NCBI GenBank assembly: GCA_937942875.1
Contig: CALEBT010000034.1
Coordinates: 1-60,441 of the forward strand
Reading direction: 5' to 3'
Length of the DNA stretch: 60,441 nt
Source: an uncultured Ignavibacterium sp.
GTDB lineage: Bacteria; Bacteroidota; Ignavibacteria; Ignavibacteriales; Ignavibacteriaceae
This document shows positions 31,581 to 38,731 of the stretch, one piece after another; within the stretch, counting starts at the first letter, position 1; every line of letters starts with the position of its first letter. The notes below the pieces were generated by a model. It was not told where the DNA came from, made no database searches, and was given only the letters and a program-made list of their open reading frames with translations. Made by a program: the position numbers and the translations under genes.

Positions 31581-32396
31581 TTAATCCATTTCTTTTGTTT
31601 GATTTAATTTTCTGCTTAAATATAATTTATTTCTTTCTCTATTTGGTTTTAGCATTGGTTCACCTTCCACTGTCTGATAAGCCCAATCAAAAACAATTCT
31701 ATCTGGGGTAATATTTTTTATTCTGATTTTAGCATAGCGATTATTCCAAGTCCAAATTACGTATGTGTTGCCAACTTTTGCAATCTCATCTTTTGAAGTT
31801 GACCAGCCGGATGTAGGTGCAAATTGTATATCATAAATATCTATTGTTGGACCCATATCCTTAATGTCAGTATCGTCATACACAACTAAAAAATATGTGC
31901 CTTGATAATTTTCAAAAAAGAAATCAGCATCAAGGCTATTATAAGGAACGACGGAATATTTTGAGAATGAATAGCCGGAGTTGTTAGGAAATCTTCTAAA
32001 GTCAAAAATGCTCTGATTGAATCCCTCTGGTCTGGGAACTGCATAAATTACATCTTGACTTAACTCACTTTCATTACCATTATAATCGTACGCAGTAACT
32101 GCATAATAATATTTCACACCATTACTCATTCCATAATCAATGAAACTATTAGTGCCTGAAGATCCAATTAAAGTATATTTTCCATTATAAGAATAACTGT
32201 AGTAAATATTATATCCGGCAATATCATTTTCCGGATTTTGTCTCCAATAAAGATCAACTCTTTGATCTCCATTCAAAACTGTTATATTTTTTGGAGGTGA
32301 CGGAGGAGTAAAATCTTCATAAGGGAAATTTATATTACAAGAATAAAAAATTATTGATGAGATTATTAAAAGATAAATGATAATTCTATTTTTCAT
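31581..32396 (-). CDS. lipoprotein with a fibronectin type III domain
   Basis: 271 residues. Signal peptide ends at a lipobox-like FYSC (cysteine 20). A fibronectin III domain covers about 30-125 (PPSPPKNITVLNGDQRVDLYWR ... YYYAVTAYDYNGNES). The C-terminal 140 residues are beta-rich and unrecognised. A ribosome-binding site CGAGGTG precedes the ATG at 32396. Probably surface or periplasm-facing, perhaps binding; no catalytic motif seen. It may head the transcript running through DUF4783 and the kinase. Confidence 0.65.
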   Translation of the reverse strand: MKNRIIIYLLIISSIIFYSCNINFPYEDFTPPSPPKNITVLNGDQRVDLYWRQNPENDIAGYNIYYSYSYNGKYTLIGSSGTNSFIDYGMSNGVKYYYAVTAYDYNGNESELSQDVIYAVPRPEGFNQSIFDFRRFPNNSGYSFSKYSVVPYNSLDADFFFENYQGTYFLVVYDDTDIKDMGPTIDIYDIQFAPTSGWSTSKDEIAKVGNTYVIWTWNNRYAKIRIKNITPDRIVFDWAYQTVEGEPMLKPNRERNKLYLSRKLNQTKEMD

Positions 32397-32524
32397 GACG
32401 CACCTCGTTTTTATTATAAATCAACAAACGAAATGCCACTTTATTACCTGATTATTGTAAAAAAATCATATTATTAATTGGAGAAGTGTTTATTAAAATG
32501 AACATTTCTGCATATAATTAAAAA

Positions 32525-33814
32525 TCAGGCAACGAATTCTCCATTCAAAAACATTCTCCCATTATTACAAATTCCTATAGATCTGCCAGTCAAAAGACGT
32601 TTATCAAATGGAGTGTTTTTTGATTTTGAGGCAAATTTTTCCTTATTCACTGTCCAAATCTCATCCAAATCCAGAATTGTAAACTCTGCTTTTTCCCCAA
32701 CTTTAAATAATGGGATAGAAAGATTTATTATTTTTCTTGGATTAATAGAATACTTAAAAATTAATTCATCTATACTTAAAACTTTTTTGTGAACCAGCTC
32801 TGTCAGTGCAAGTCCGACAGATGTTTCTAATCCTACAATTCCACTTGGTGCATAGTCAAATTCAAGCTCCTTTTCTTCAGGAGAATGTGGAGCGTGATCA
32901 GAAGCAATGCAATCAATGGTACCATCTTTTAATGCTAATAAAATCTCTTCAATATCTTTTTGAGTTCTCAAAGGTGGATTGATCTTTAAATTAGTGTCAT
33001 AAGTTTTCAAAGCTTCATCTGTTAAAGTAAAATGATGAGGAGTAACTTCAGCGGTAACATTGATGTTTTTACTCTTAGCCTCTCTTACCATTTTAACGGC
33101 ATTTGCTGAACTTATATGAGCAATATGAACTCTTGCACCGGTATATTGTGCCATAAGAATGTCTCTCATAACAATTAAATCTTCGGAGACTGAAGGCAAT
33201 GGAGGTAAACCAAATAAAGTTGAGTTAATTCCTTCATTCATTGACCCGAAAGCTAATGATTCATCTTCGCAATGCTCTATAATAGGTAAATCTATCATTT
33301 TTGAATATTCCATTGCACGTTTTAATATTGACGCAGTTTTTATAGCGACTCCGTCATCAGAAAAGGCAACTGCTCCAGCTTCTTTCAATTCAAGCATTGG
33401 AGTTAAAAACTCTCCTTTTCTGCCAACTGTTGCTGCTGCAACCGGGAAAACATTAACGATGTTATTTATTGACTTGTTTTTTATAAAATCTACAACCTCT
33501 GCAGAGTCAATTGTCGGCTCTGTATTTGGCATACAAGCCACAGCAGTAAAACCTCCTACGGCAGCAGCTTTACAACCACTTTCAATGGTTTCTTCATCTT
33601 CTCTACCCGGTTCTCGAAGGTGAACGTGAATATCAATAAAACCCGGAGTAATTACTTTTCCTGATAAATCAATAATTTTATTACTTCTTTCATCATAATC
33701 TAAATTTTGTCCAAATTCAGCAATTTTACCATCAACTAAAAGTATGTCAATTTTCTTTTCATTAAGTTTTTGCTCAGGATTTATAGCGGTAAGATTTTTT
33801 AATAAAATTTTCAT
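32525..33814 (-). CDS. pyrC: dihydroorotase
   Basis: 429 residues, class I type. It closes carbamoyl-aspartate to dihydroorotate in pyrimidine synthesis. The binuclear zinc site is visible in DIHVHLREPG, with later histidines in EHCED, HIAHISS, and the aspartate in IASDHAPH. All catalytic residues are in place, so this is an active enzyme, not an inactive PyrC-like partner. It lies 8 bp after pyrB in the pyrRBC operon. Confidence 0.96.
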   Translation of the reverse strand: MKILLKNLTAINPEQKLNEKKIDILLVDGKIAEFGQNLDYDERSNKIIDLSGKVITPGFIDIHVHLREPGREDEETIESGCKAAAVGGFTAVACMPNTEPTIDSAEVVDFIKNKSINNIVNVFPVAAATVGRKGEFLTPMLELKEAGAVAFSDDGVAIKTASILKRAMEYSKMIDLPIIEHCEDESLAFGSMNEGINSTLFGLPPLPSVSEDLIVMRDILMAQYTGARVHIAHISSANAVKMVREAKSKNINVTAEVTPHHFTLTDEALKTYDTNLKINPPLRTQKDIEEILLALKDGTIDCIASDHAPHSPEEKELEFDYAPSGIVGLETSVGLALTELVHKKVLSIDELIFKYSINPRKIINLSIPLFKVGEKAEFTILDLDEIWTVNKEKFASKSKNTPFDKRLLTGRSIGICNNGRMFLNGEFVA

Positions 33815-33822
33815 AATAATTT

Positions 33823-34743
33823 CTAATTTAATGTTCCTAATAAATACAGAACTGCCATCCTGATTGCAACGCCGTTTGTTACCTGCTGAAGAATTACCTG
33901 ATATGGTCCATCCGCAACATCAGATGCTAATTCTACTCCTCTGTTAATTGGCCCAGGATGCAAAATGAGTATATCTTTTTTATTTTTTTCCAGTCTCTCT
34001 GAATTAATGCCAAAATATTTTACATATTCTCTTATGGAAGGAAAATATTCTCTTGCTTTTCTTTCTAATTGAATTCTAAGCACATTCAATACATCATTTT
34101 CCTGAATAGCTTCATCAATACTATAAATTATATCAACTCCGAGTTCTTCAATTTGCTTTGGAATCATTGTGGAAGGTCCGCAAACTGATACTTTTGCTCC
34201 CATTGTTTTTAAAGCAAAAATGTTGGATAAAGCAACTCTGCTGTGAGCTATATCTCCGACAATGCAAACTTTCAGATTTTCTAATTTCCCAATCTTCTCT
34301 CGGATAGTGTAAAGATCCAACAACGCCTGAGTTGGATGCTCGTGGACTCCATCACCTGCATTGATAATGTTCGAATCACAAAGTTTTGTAAGCATCAAAG
34401 GAGTGCCAGCAACTGAATGTCTGATAACAATCATATCAACTTTCATTGCTTCAATATTTTTTACCGTATCCTTCAGAGATTCTCCTTTACTTACACTACT
34501 GGTTGAAACTGAGAAATTGACAGCATCTGCTGACAGCCTTTTTTCGGCTAATTCAAAAGAAATTCTTGTTCTTGTAGAATTTTCATAAAAGAGATTAACA
34601 ACTGTTTTACCCTGAAGAGTAGGAACTCTTTTTATTGGTCTATCAAGGATTTCTTTGAAAGTATTTGCTGTATCTAAAATAAGTTGTATATCCTCTTTCG
34701 GAACATTTTGCATTCCTAATAAATGTCTGCTAGATAAAGGCAT
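33823..34743 (-). CDS. pyrB: aspartate carbamoyltransferase catalytic subunit
   Basis: 306 residues. It joins carbamoyl phosphate and aspartate. It has the carbamoyl-phosphate loop ENSTRTRISFE, the HPTQALLDLYTI motif and the aspartate-binding LHPGPINRGVE. No regulatory subunit pyrI is seen in the window. It lies 9 bp downstream of pyrR and 8 bp upstream of pyrC. Confidence 0.97.
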   Translation of the reverse strand: MPLSSRHLLGMQNVPKEDIQLILDTANTFKEILDRPIKRVPTLQGKTVVNLFYENSTRTRISFELAEKRLSADAVNFSVSTSSVSKGESLKDTVKNIEAMKVDMIVIRHSVAGTPLMLTKLCDSNIINAGDGVHEHPTQALLDLYTIREKIGKLENLKVCIVGDIAHSRVALSNIFALKTMGAKVSVCGPSTMIPKQIEELGVDIIYSIDEAIQENDVLNVLRIQLERKAREYFPSIREYVKYFGINSERLEKNKKDILILHPGPINRGVELASDVADGPYQVILQQVTNGVAIRMAVLYLLGTLN

Positions 34744-34752
34744 AATTCACCA

Positions 34753-35298
34753 TTATTTATTATCCCTTTCAATTAAATAAATTGCGTCTTCTCCATCGAC
34801 TTCTTCAACCTTTAATTTAATCTCTTCATTCTGAGAAGTGGGAATGTTTTTACCGACATAGTCAGCCCTGATAGGTAACTCTCGATGTCCTCTATCAACC
34901 AGAATGCAAAGTTGAATCGAACTAGGTCTTCCCAAGTCCATAATAGCGTTTAATGCTGATCTTACTGTACGACCAGTATAGAGTACGTCATCTACAAGTA
35001 TCACGTCTTTTTCATTAACATCAAAAGTAATATCAGAGACAGAAACCTGAGGTTGTTTTATTCTGGTTCTAAAGTCATCTCTGTATAGAGTTACATCCAG
35101 AACTCCAAGTGGAAGATCAATTCCTTCAATTGCAATTAATTTTTCTCTTAGTCTTTTTGCCAGAAATTCGCCTCTGGTTCGCATTCCAATCAAAACTAAA
35201 TTTTTCGAACCTTTATTTTTCTCGAGAATTTCGTGAGCAATTCTTACAAGAATTCTATCCAAGCCTTCTTTATCAGCTATTTTTGATTTTATTTTCAT
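34753..35298 (-). CDS. pyrR: bifunctional pyr operon RNA-binding attenuator / uracil phosphoribosyltransferase
   Basis: 181 residues. It has the PRPP-binding signature VILVDDVLYTGRTVRSAL and the PyrR-type N-terminus (RILVRIAHEILEKN, GMRTRGEFLAKRL). In Bacillus-type systems PyrR binds a hairpin in the mRNA leader when UMP is high and favours termination. Here it is the first gene of pyrRBC, and the leader carries both a matching hairpin and a terminator (listed separately). Its likely ribosome-binding site GAGG lies in the 3' arm of that terminator. Confidence 0.96.
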   Translation of the reverse strand: MKIKSKIADKEGLDRILVRIAHEILEKNKGSKNLVLIGMRTRGEFLAKRLREKLIAIEGIDLPLGVLDVTLYRDDFRTRIKQPQVSVSDITFDVNEKDVILVDDVLYTGRTVRSALNAIMDLGRPSSIQLCILVDRGHRELPIRADYVGKNIPTSQNEEIKLKVEEVDGEDAIYLIERDNK

Positions 35299-35345
35299 AA
35301 AAAAAATAACCTCAAAAGGGAAAAGTAATTTTTCCTTCTGAGGTT
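35299..35345 (-). terminator. attenuator terminator in the pyr leader
   Basis: On the minus strand AACCTCA (35345-35339) pairs with TGAGGTT (35314-35308). An inner stem of about nine pairs with one bulged C follows, then a 5-base loop. The stem is followed by one A, eight T and directly the pyrR ATG. This is an intrinsic terminator placed right at the start codon, and its 3' arm holds the GAGG likely to serve as pyrR ribosome-binding site. Confidence 0.85.
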
Positions 35346-35386
35346 TCCAATTTTGTGATTAAATATAAAGATTTCAATCTTCCTTC

Positions 35387-35404
35387 TCCATCTCACCGAA
35401 TGGA
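35387..35404 (-). promoter_or_regulatory. PyrR-binding hairpin in the pyr leader RNA
   Basis: Minus-strand RNA UCCAUU-CGGUGA-GAUGGA: six pairs (one U-G at the top) closing a CNGNGA hexaloop, the loop consensus recognised by PyrR. The stem keeps the R-Y and U-purine pairs of the known binding loop, and an A/A internal loop lies below it. It lies about 40 bases upstream of the terminator, as expected for an anti-antiterminator. Confidence 0.75.
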
Positions 35405-35420
35405 ATTAAAGGTTTTAATA

Positions 35421-35452
35421 AAAAAAGGGAACTTTTTCAGTTCCCTTTTTAA
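35421..35452 (-). terminator. bidirectional-looking terminator after the OmpA gene
   Basis: Stem GGGAACT (35427-35433) with AGTTCCC (35439-35445), a 5-base loop, an A run before and a T run after. On the minus strand it ends the ompA transcript. It leaves little room for a separate pyr promoter between it and the PyrR hairpin. Confidence 0.88.
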
Positions 35453-35458
35453 TAAAAA

Positions 35459-36589
35459 TTATTTAACGTGAAATTCAATTCTTCTATTGTAGAATCTGGA
35501 CTGTTCATCCATTTCTTTGAACAGAAGATTTCTCTTACCCATTCCGACTGTTGTTAATCTTGAAGCATCAACACCTTTAGCAACCAAGAATTTCTTAACA
35601 GCTTCAGCTCTTCTTAATGATAACTGATCATTATATTTATCTGAGCCGATTTGGTCTGTATGCCCTTGAATTTCAACTTTCACATCTGGATTTCTTAAGA
35701 GAATATCAGCTGCATTGTTAAGAATTGGGAATGCTTCTGGTCTTAAAGTAGCTTTATTGAAGTCAAAATTAACACCGATAAGAACCCATTTATCTGCCAC
35801 CAGAGCTTTTGAGCTATGTTTCTTAATAAGCTCTTCAATTCTTCCGTAGTCAACTACTGTAGGCTCAGTTCTGTATCTTCTTACAATTTCTTCAATTCTG
35901 TCATAATCAATATTTGCATTCAAACCTTCATATAATTGGCAATAATTTGAAGGCTCGCCTTTGTCAAAATAATACTGTAAGCCTAAATCAAATCTCATCC
36001 AAGTATCATTAGTACCACCTAATAAACCATTGCCAGGACTGTAATAACCATCTAAAGCACTATGAGGAACTGTTGAGTACGAGAATTCTGTTTTTAATCT
36101 CCAGTCTTCCCCAAGATACCATTCAGCACCAAAACCTACATTGAACTGATAGTCAATTCTATCATTAGCAATAGTTTTACTTAAAGCACCTTCGAAAGAT
36201 GAGTAATTAAGACCTAAACCAACACTTAAATAAGGAGAAATTGGTTCGCAAGGAACGAGATAATAAAGTAAATCAAAATCTCCAACTATAAGATTGTTTT
36301 TGAAGTAGTTCAGGTTTGGATTGTAATAGTGTGCTCTAACGTGATAATAACCACCTTTTAGTCTAAAACCAACGTGTTCTGAGAAATTTTTTTGTAAGGA
36401 TAGAAATCCGCCGTAATTGTATTCAATTGGCTTAATTCCAGGATCTGTGCTGATAAGTCTTGGATAAGTAGCTCCAAAACCGAAAACCCACGCATCTTTT
36501 GTTAAAAAACCATATTTTGTGGTTTGCGCCATCAAACTAAAAGAGAGTAAAAAAACTCCCAGAGCAACAAGAGAATAGATTTTTTTCAT
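35459..36589 (-). CDS. OmpA-family outer-membrane protein with barrel and peptidoglycan-binding domain
   Basis: 376 residues. Signal peptide (IYSLVALGVFLLSFSLMAQ), then an eight-strand-like barrel (about 30-220), a linker with repeated DYxRIEE segments, and a C-terminal OmpA domain (about 260-376) with GHTDQIGSDKYNDQLSLRRAE and NRRIEFHVK, the peptidoglycan-binding face. It links outer membrane and cell wall. A strong ribosome-binding site AGAGG precedes the ATG. A TATAAT box lies about 60 bases upstream and the gene ends at a strong terminator, so it is likely a highly expressed single-gene unit. Confidence 0.9.
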   Translation of the reverse strand: MKKIYSLVALGVFLLSFSLMAQTTKYGFLTKDAWVFGFGATYPRLISTDPGIKPIEYNYGGFLSLQKNFSEHVGFRLKGGYYHVRAHYYNPNLNYFKNNLIVGDFDLLYYLVPCEPISPYLSVGLGLNYSSFEGALSKTIANDRIDYQFNVGFGAEWYLGEDWRLKTEFSYSTVPHSALDGYYSPGNGLLGGTNDTWMRFDLGLQYYFDKGEPSNYCQLYEGLNANIDYDRIEEIVRRYRTEPTVVDYGRIEELIKKHSSKALVADKWVLIGVNFDFNKATLRPEAFPILNNAADILLRNPDVKVEIQGHTDQIGSDKYNDQLSLRRAEAVKKFLVAKGVDASRLTTVGMGKRNLLFKEMDEQSRFYNRRIEFHVK

Positions 36590-36648
36590 ATATACCTCTA
36601 AGATTTATTATTGGATTCGATTTTTGATACTGAAAAATATGTTTTCGG

Positions 36649-36654
36649 ATTATA
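36649..36654 (-). promoter_or_regulatory. candidate -10 box of the OmpA-family gene
   Basis: A perfect TATAAT on the minus strand, leaving a leader of about 50 bases before the ompA ATG at 36589. No convincing -35 box is seen, so this is tentative. Confidence 0.35.
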
Positions 36655-36684
36655 AAATCCAAATTGTGTAGATTTTTTTTGATT

Positions 36685-37383
36685 TTAAGTGATTATTGAC
36701 ACTAATTTGATAATTGCTGTCTCGGTTCTTAGTCTGGCAGATGAAAGATTAAAAATTCTATCGTTTTTCAAATATTCTAATTCTTTATTTGATAGCCCAC
36801 CCTCAGGACCGAATAAAAAATAGTTGTTCTTTGTTGATATTATTAATTCTTTGTTAAATTTTACTTGAGATTCTAAATCAAATAAGAAAATTTCTCCGTC
36901 AGATATTACTAAATTAATCAAATCAGATAATGAACTATAAAAATCGAATTTTGGGAGATGCGTTCTAATTGATTGTTTCAAAGATTCAATCATAACTTTT
37001 TTTACTTTTTCTCCGTCAAATTTTGTTGCAATAGTTCTCTCTGATCTAAAAAAACAAAATCTGGTTATTCCTAATTCAACACATTTTTCTATTACGAACC
37101 TGAATCTATCTTTATTTTTTAATAATGGAATACAGATAAATAAATTTTCCGTTGTATTTGGAAAATATATCTTGTCTTTTATTTCTGAAATCAGTGAGTT
37201 GTTTTTTATTTGAACTATTCTTGTTTTAAATAAATTTCCAAAACCATCAGTAATAAGCAATTCGTCATTTAATCTCTTTCTGAAAACTTTAACGCAATGA
37301 TTAAATTCATCAGATTCTAATTTTATTTCATTTCCACTAATTTCAGTAGAATAAAAAATTTCTATGTTAGAAAGATACTCCAA
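36685..37383 (-). CDS. rsmE: 16S rRNA (uracil-1498-N3)-methyltransferase
   Basis: 232 residues of the SPOUT class. The C-terminal knot holds the SAM-binding FGPEGGLSNKE and LSSARLRTETAI blocks; the N-terminal PUA-like part has HCVKVFRKR. It methylates U1498 of 16S rRNA. The start is TTG at 37383, overlapping the end of the upstream barrel gene by 17 bp. Confidence 0.93.
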   Translation of the reverse strand: MEYLSNIEIFYSTEISGNEIKLESDEFNHCVKVFRKRLNDELLITDGFGNLFKTRIVQIKNNSLISEIKDKIYFPNTTENLFICIPLLKNKDRFRFVIEKCVELGITRFCFFRSERTIATKFDGEKVKKVMIESLKQSIRTHLPKFDFYSSLSDLINLVISDGEIFLFDLESQVKFNKELIISTKNNYFLFGPEGGLSNKELEYLKNDRIFNLSSARLRTETAIIKLVSIIT

Positions 37384-38695
37384 GGTCTATTATAAATTCT
37401 TTTTCTGATTTTTCATTAAATCCAAGTTCAAAACGAATAACATTATAGGGTAAAACAAGCAAACTAATTCCTATTCCAAAACCACTTAAAGAACTAGTGC
37501 TTTTATAAAAATCTCTAAAGACTGAGCCGTAATCAGCAAAAGTTTGCAGGTAAAGTGCAACTCTGTAAGAAAGTAGTTGTTTGGGAATAACCGGGATAAA
37601 ACTAAGATCCAATTGCATTTCTTTGATCAAAGGATAATATAATTCTGCACTAATTGCCGCTAAATTTCTGTCTTCGATTCTTTTAAAGAAATTACCTCTT
37701 ATTTTTTCTTCAGTACCAATTAAAGAATAATCATATTGAGGAACAATATCTCCAAATGTAAATCTTGATGATGTTCTAAACTTTATAAATAGATTATTAA
37801 ATAATTTGGAATAATGTCTAAAATCAATTTTCATAGACTGATGATTTACACTATTTATTCCTAAGCCATTAAAGTTTGACCCTAAATAAAAGTATTCTCC
37901 TTCTCTTGGAAATTGCAATAAATCTCTATCATCAAATTCATATCCAATTCCTAATTGGGGATACCTGTCAATTTTTTCATTTCCGACTGTATAATTTGGG
38001 ACTAGTTTCTCAAGCTCTAAATAATTGAATGAAAAGGTTAGAAATAATTTATTGAAAGGATTAATTCGTTTTCCCATTAGTAGAGATGTAAAAATTTGTT
38101 TGTAATTAAATTCGCTTCCATAATCAGACTCTGCTTTAATGCTTCTATTTTTGTTCTTTGAAAAAGAAGATGAGAATCTTAAAAAATAATCGCCTTCATT
38201 AGATAGATTGGGATTTATGTAAGTTATTCCAAACGACGGGTTATATCCAAAAGATATCGTTCCAAATATAGTTTCATTTCTACCGCGAAAATTTTTATAA
38301 ACTAAATAAACTCCGTAGGATAATTTTTTATAATCTCTTTCTTTAATCTCAACAAACGGTAATGGGAAAACATACCAACTTTCCTCAACTTCAATTATTA
38401 GAATATTCCTAAAATCTTTTTTGGTATTTTCGATAGTAACTTTGTTAAATAACCCAAGGCTAAATATTCTTTCCCGATTAAACAAAAGTTCCTCATTGGT
38501 AATTTTATCTCCTAACTTAAAAGTTAATTCATTAAGTATAACAAAATCTTCAGTAATTTTATTACCAACAATAATTACGGAATCAACGACAAATGATTCT
38601 AACGGAATATTTGAAGCCGAGCCAGATGTTTGTGAAAAGATAGATATTGGGTAATAAATACTAATAAATGTAACTAAAAAAATCTTACTTAGAAT
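37367..38695 (-). CDS. BamA/TamA-like outer-membrane protein with one POTRA domain, probable AUU start
   Basis: About 442 residues if the start is ATT at 38695. A frame opened only at the first conventional codon (TTG, 38485) would begin in the middle of a POTRA domain and lack a signal peptide. Reading upstream in the same frame gives an export signal (LSKIFLVTFISIYY ... FSQ) and a full POTRA: SVIIVGNKITEDFVILNEL, then ERIFSLGLFNKVTI. The ATT has AGGAG five bases upstream and no ATG, GTG, TTG or CTG is available before the in-frame stop. A 16-strand-type D15/BamA barrel follows (YGVYLVYKNFRG ... GIGISLLVLPYNVIRFELGFN). It probably inserts or secretes outer-membrane proteins; too small to be BamA itself. 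Confidence 0.75.
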   Translation of the reverse strand: MLSKIFLVTFISIYYPISIFSQTSGSASNIPLESFVVDSVIIVGNKITEDFVILNELTFKLGDKITNEELLFNRERIFSLGLFNKVTIENTKKDFRNILIIEVEESWYVFPLPFVEIKERDYKKLSYGVYLVYKNFRGRNETIFGTISFGYNPSFGITYINPNLSNEGDYFLRFSSSFSKNKNRSIKAESDYGSEFNYKQIFTSLLMGKRINPFNKLFLTFSFNYLELEKLVPNYTVGNEKIDRYPQLGIGYEFDDRDLLQFPREGEYFYLGSNFNGLGINSVNHQSMKIDFRHYSKLFNNLFIKFRTSSRFTFGDIVPQYDYSLIGTEEKIRGNFFKRIEDRNLAAISAELYYPLIKEMQLDLSFIPVIPKQLLSYRVALYLQTFADYGSVFRDFYKSTSSLSGFGIGISLLVLPYNVIRFELGFNEKSEKEFIIDLGVSF

Positions 38696-38731
38696 AGAAT
38701 CTCCTATAAATACATTTTGCTGTTAATATAA

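Noticed and set aside
35308-35345. An ordinary end-of-transcript terminator for some gene upstream of pyrR
   Set aside because: The ompA transcript already has its own strong terminator at 35421-35452, and the T run touches the pyrR start codon, which fits attenuation better.
38421-38654. A plus-strand open frame opposite the barrel gene
   Set aside because: The minus strand here encodes the signal peptide and POTRA half of the barrel protein; the plus frame shows no family features.
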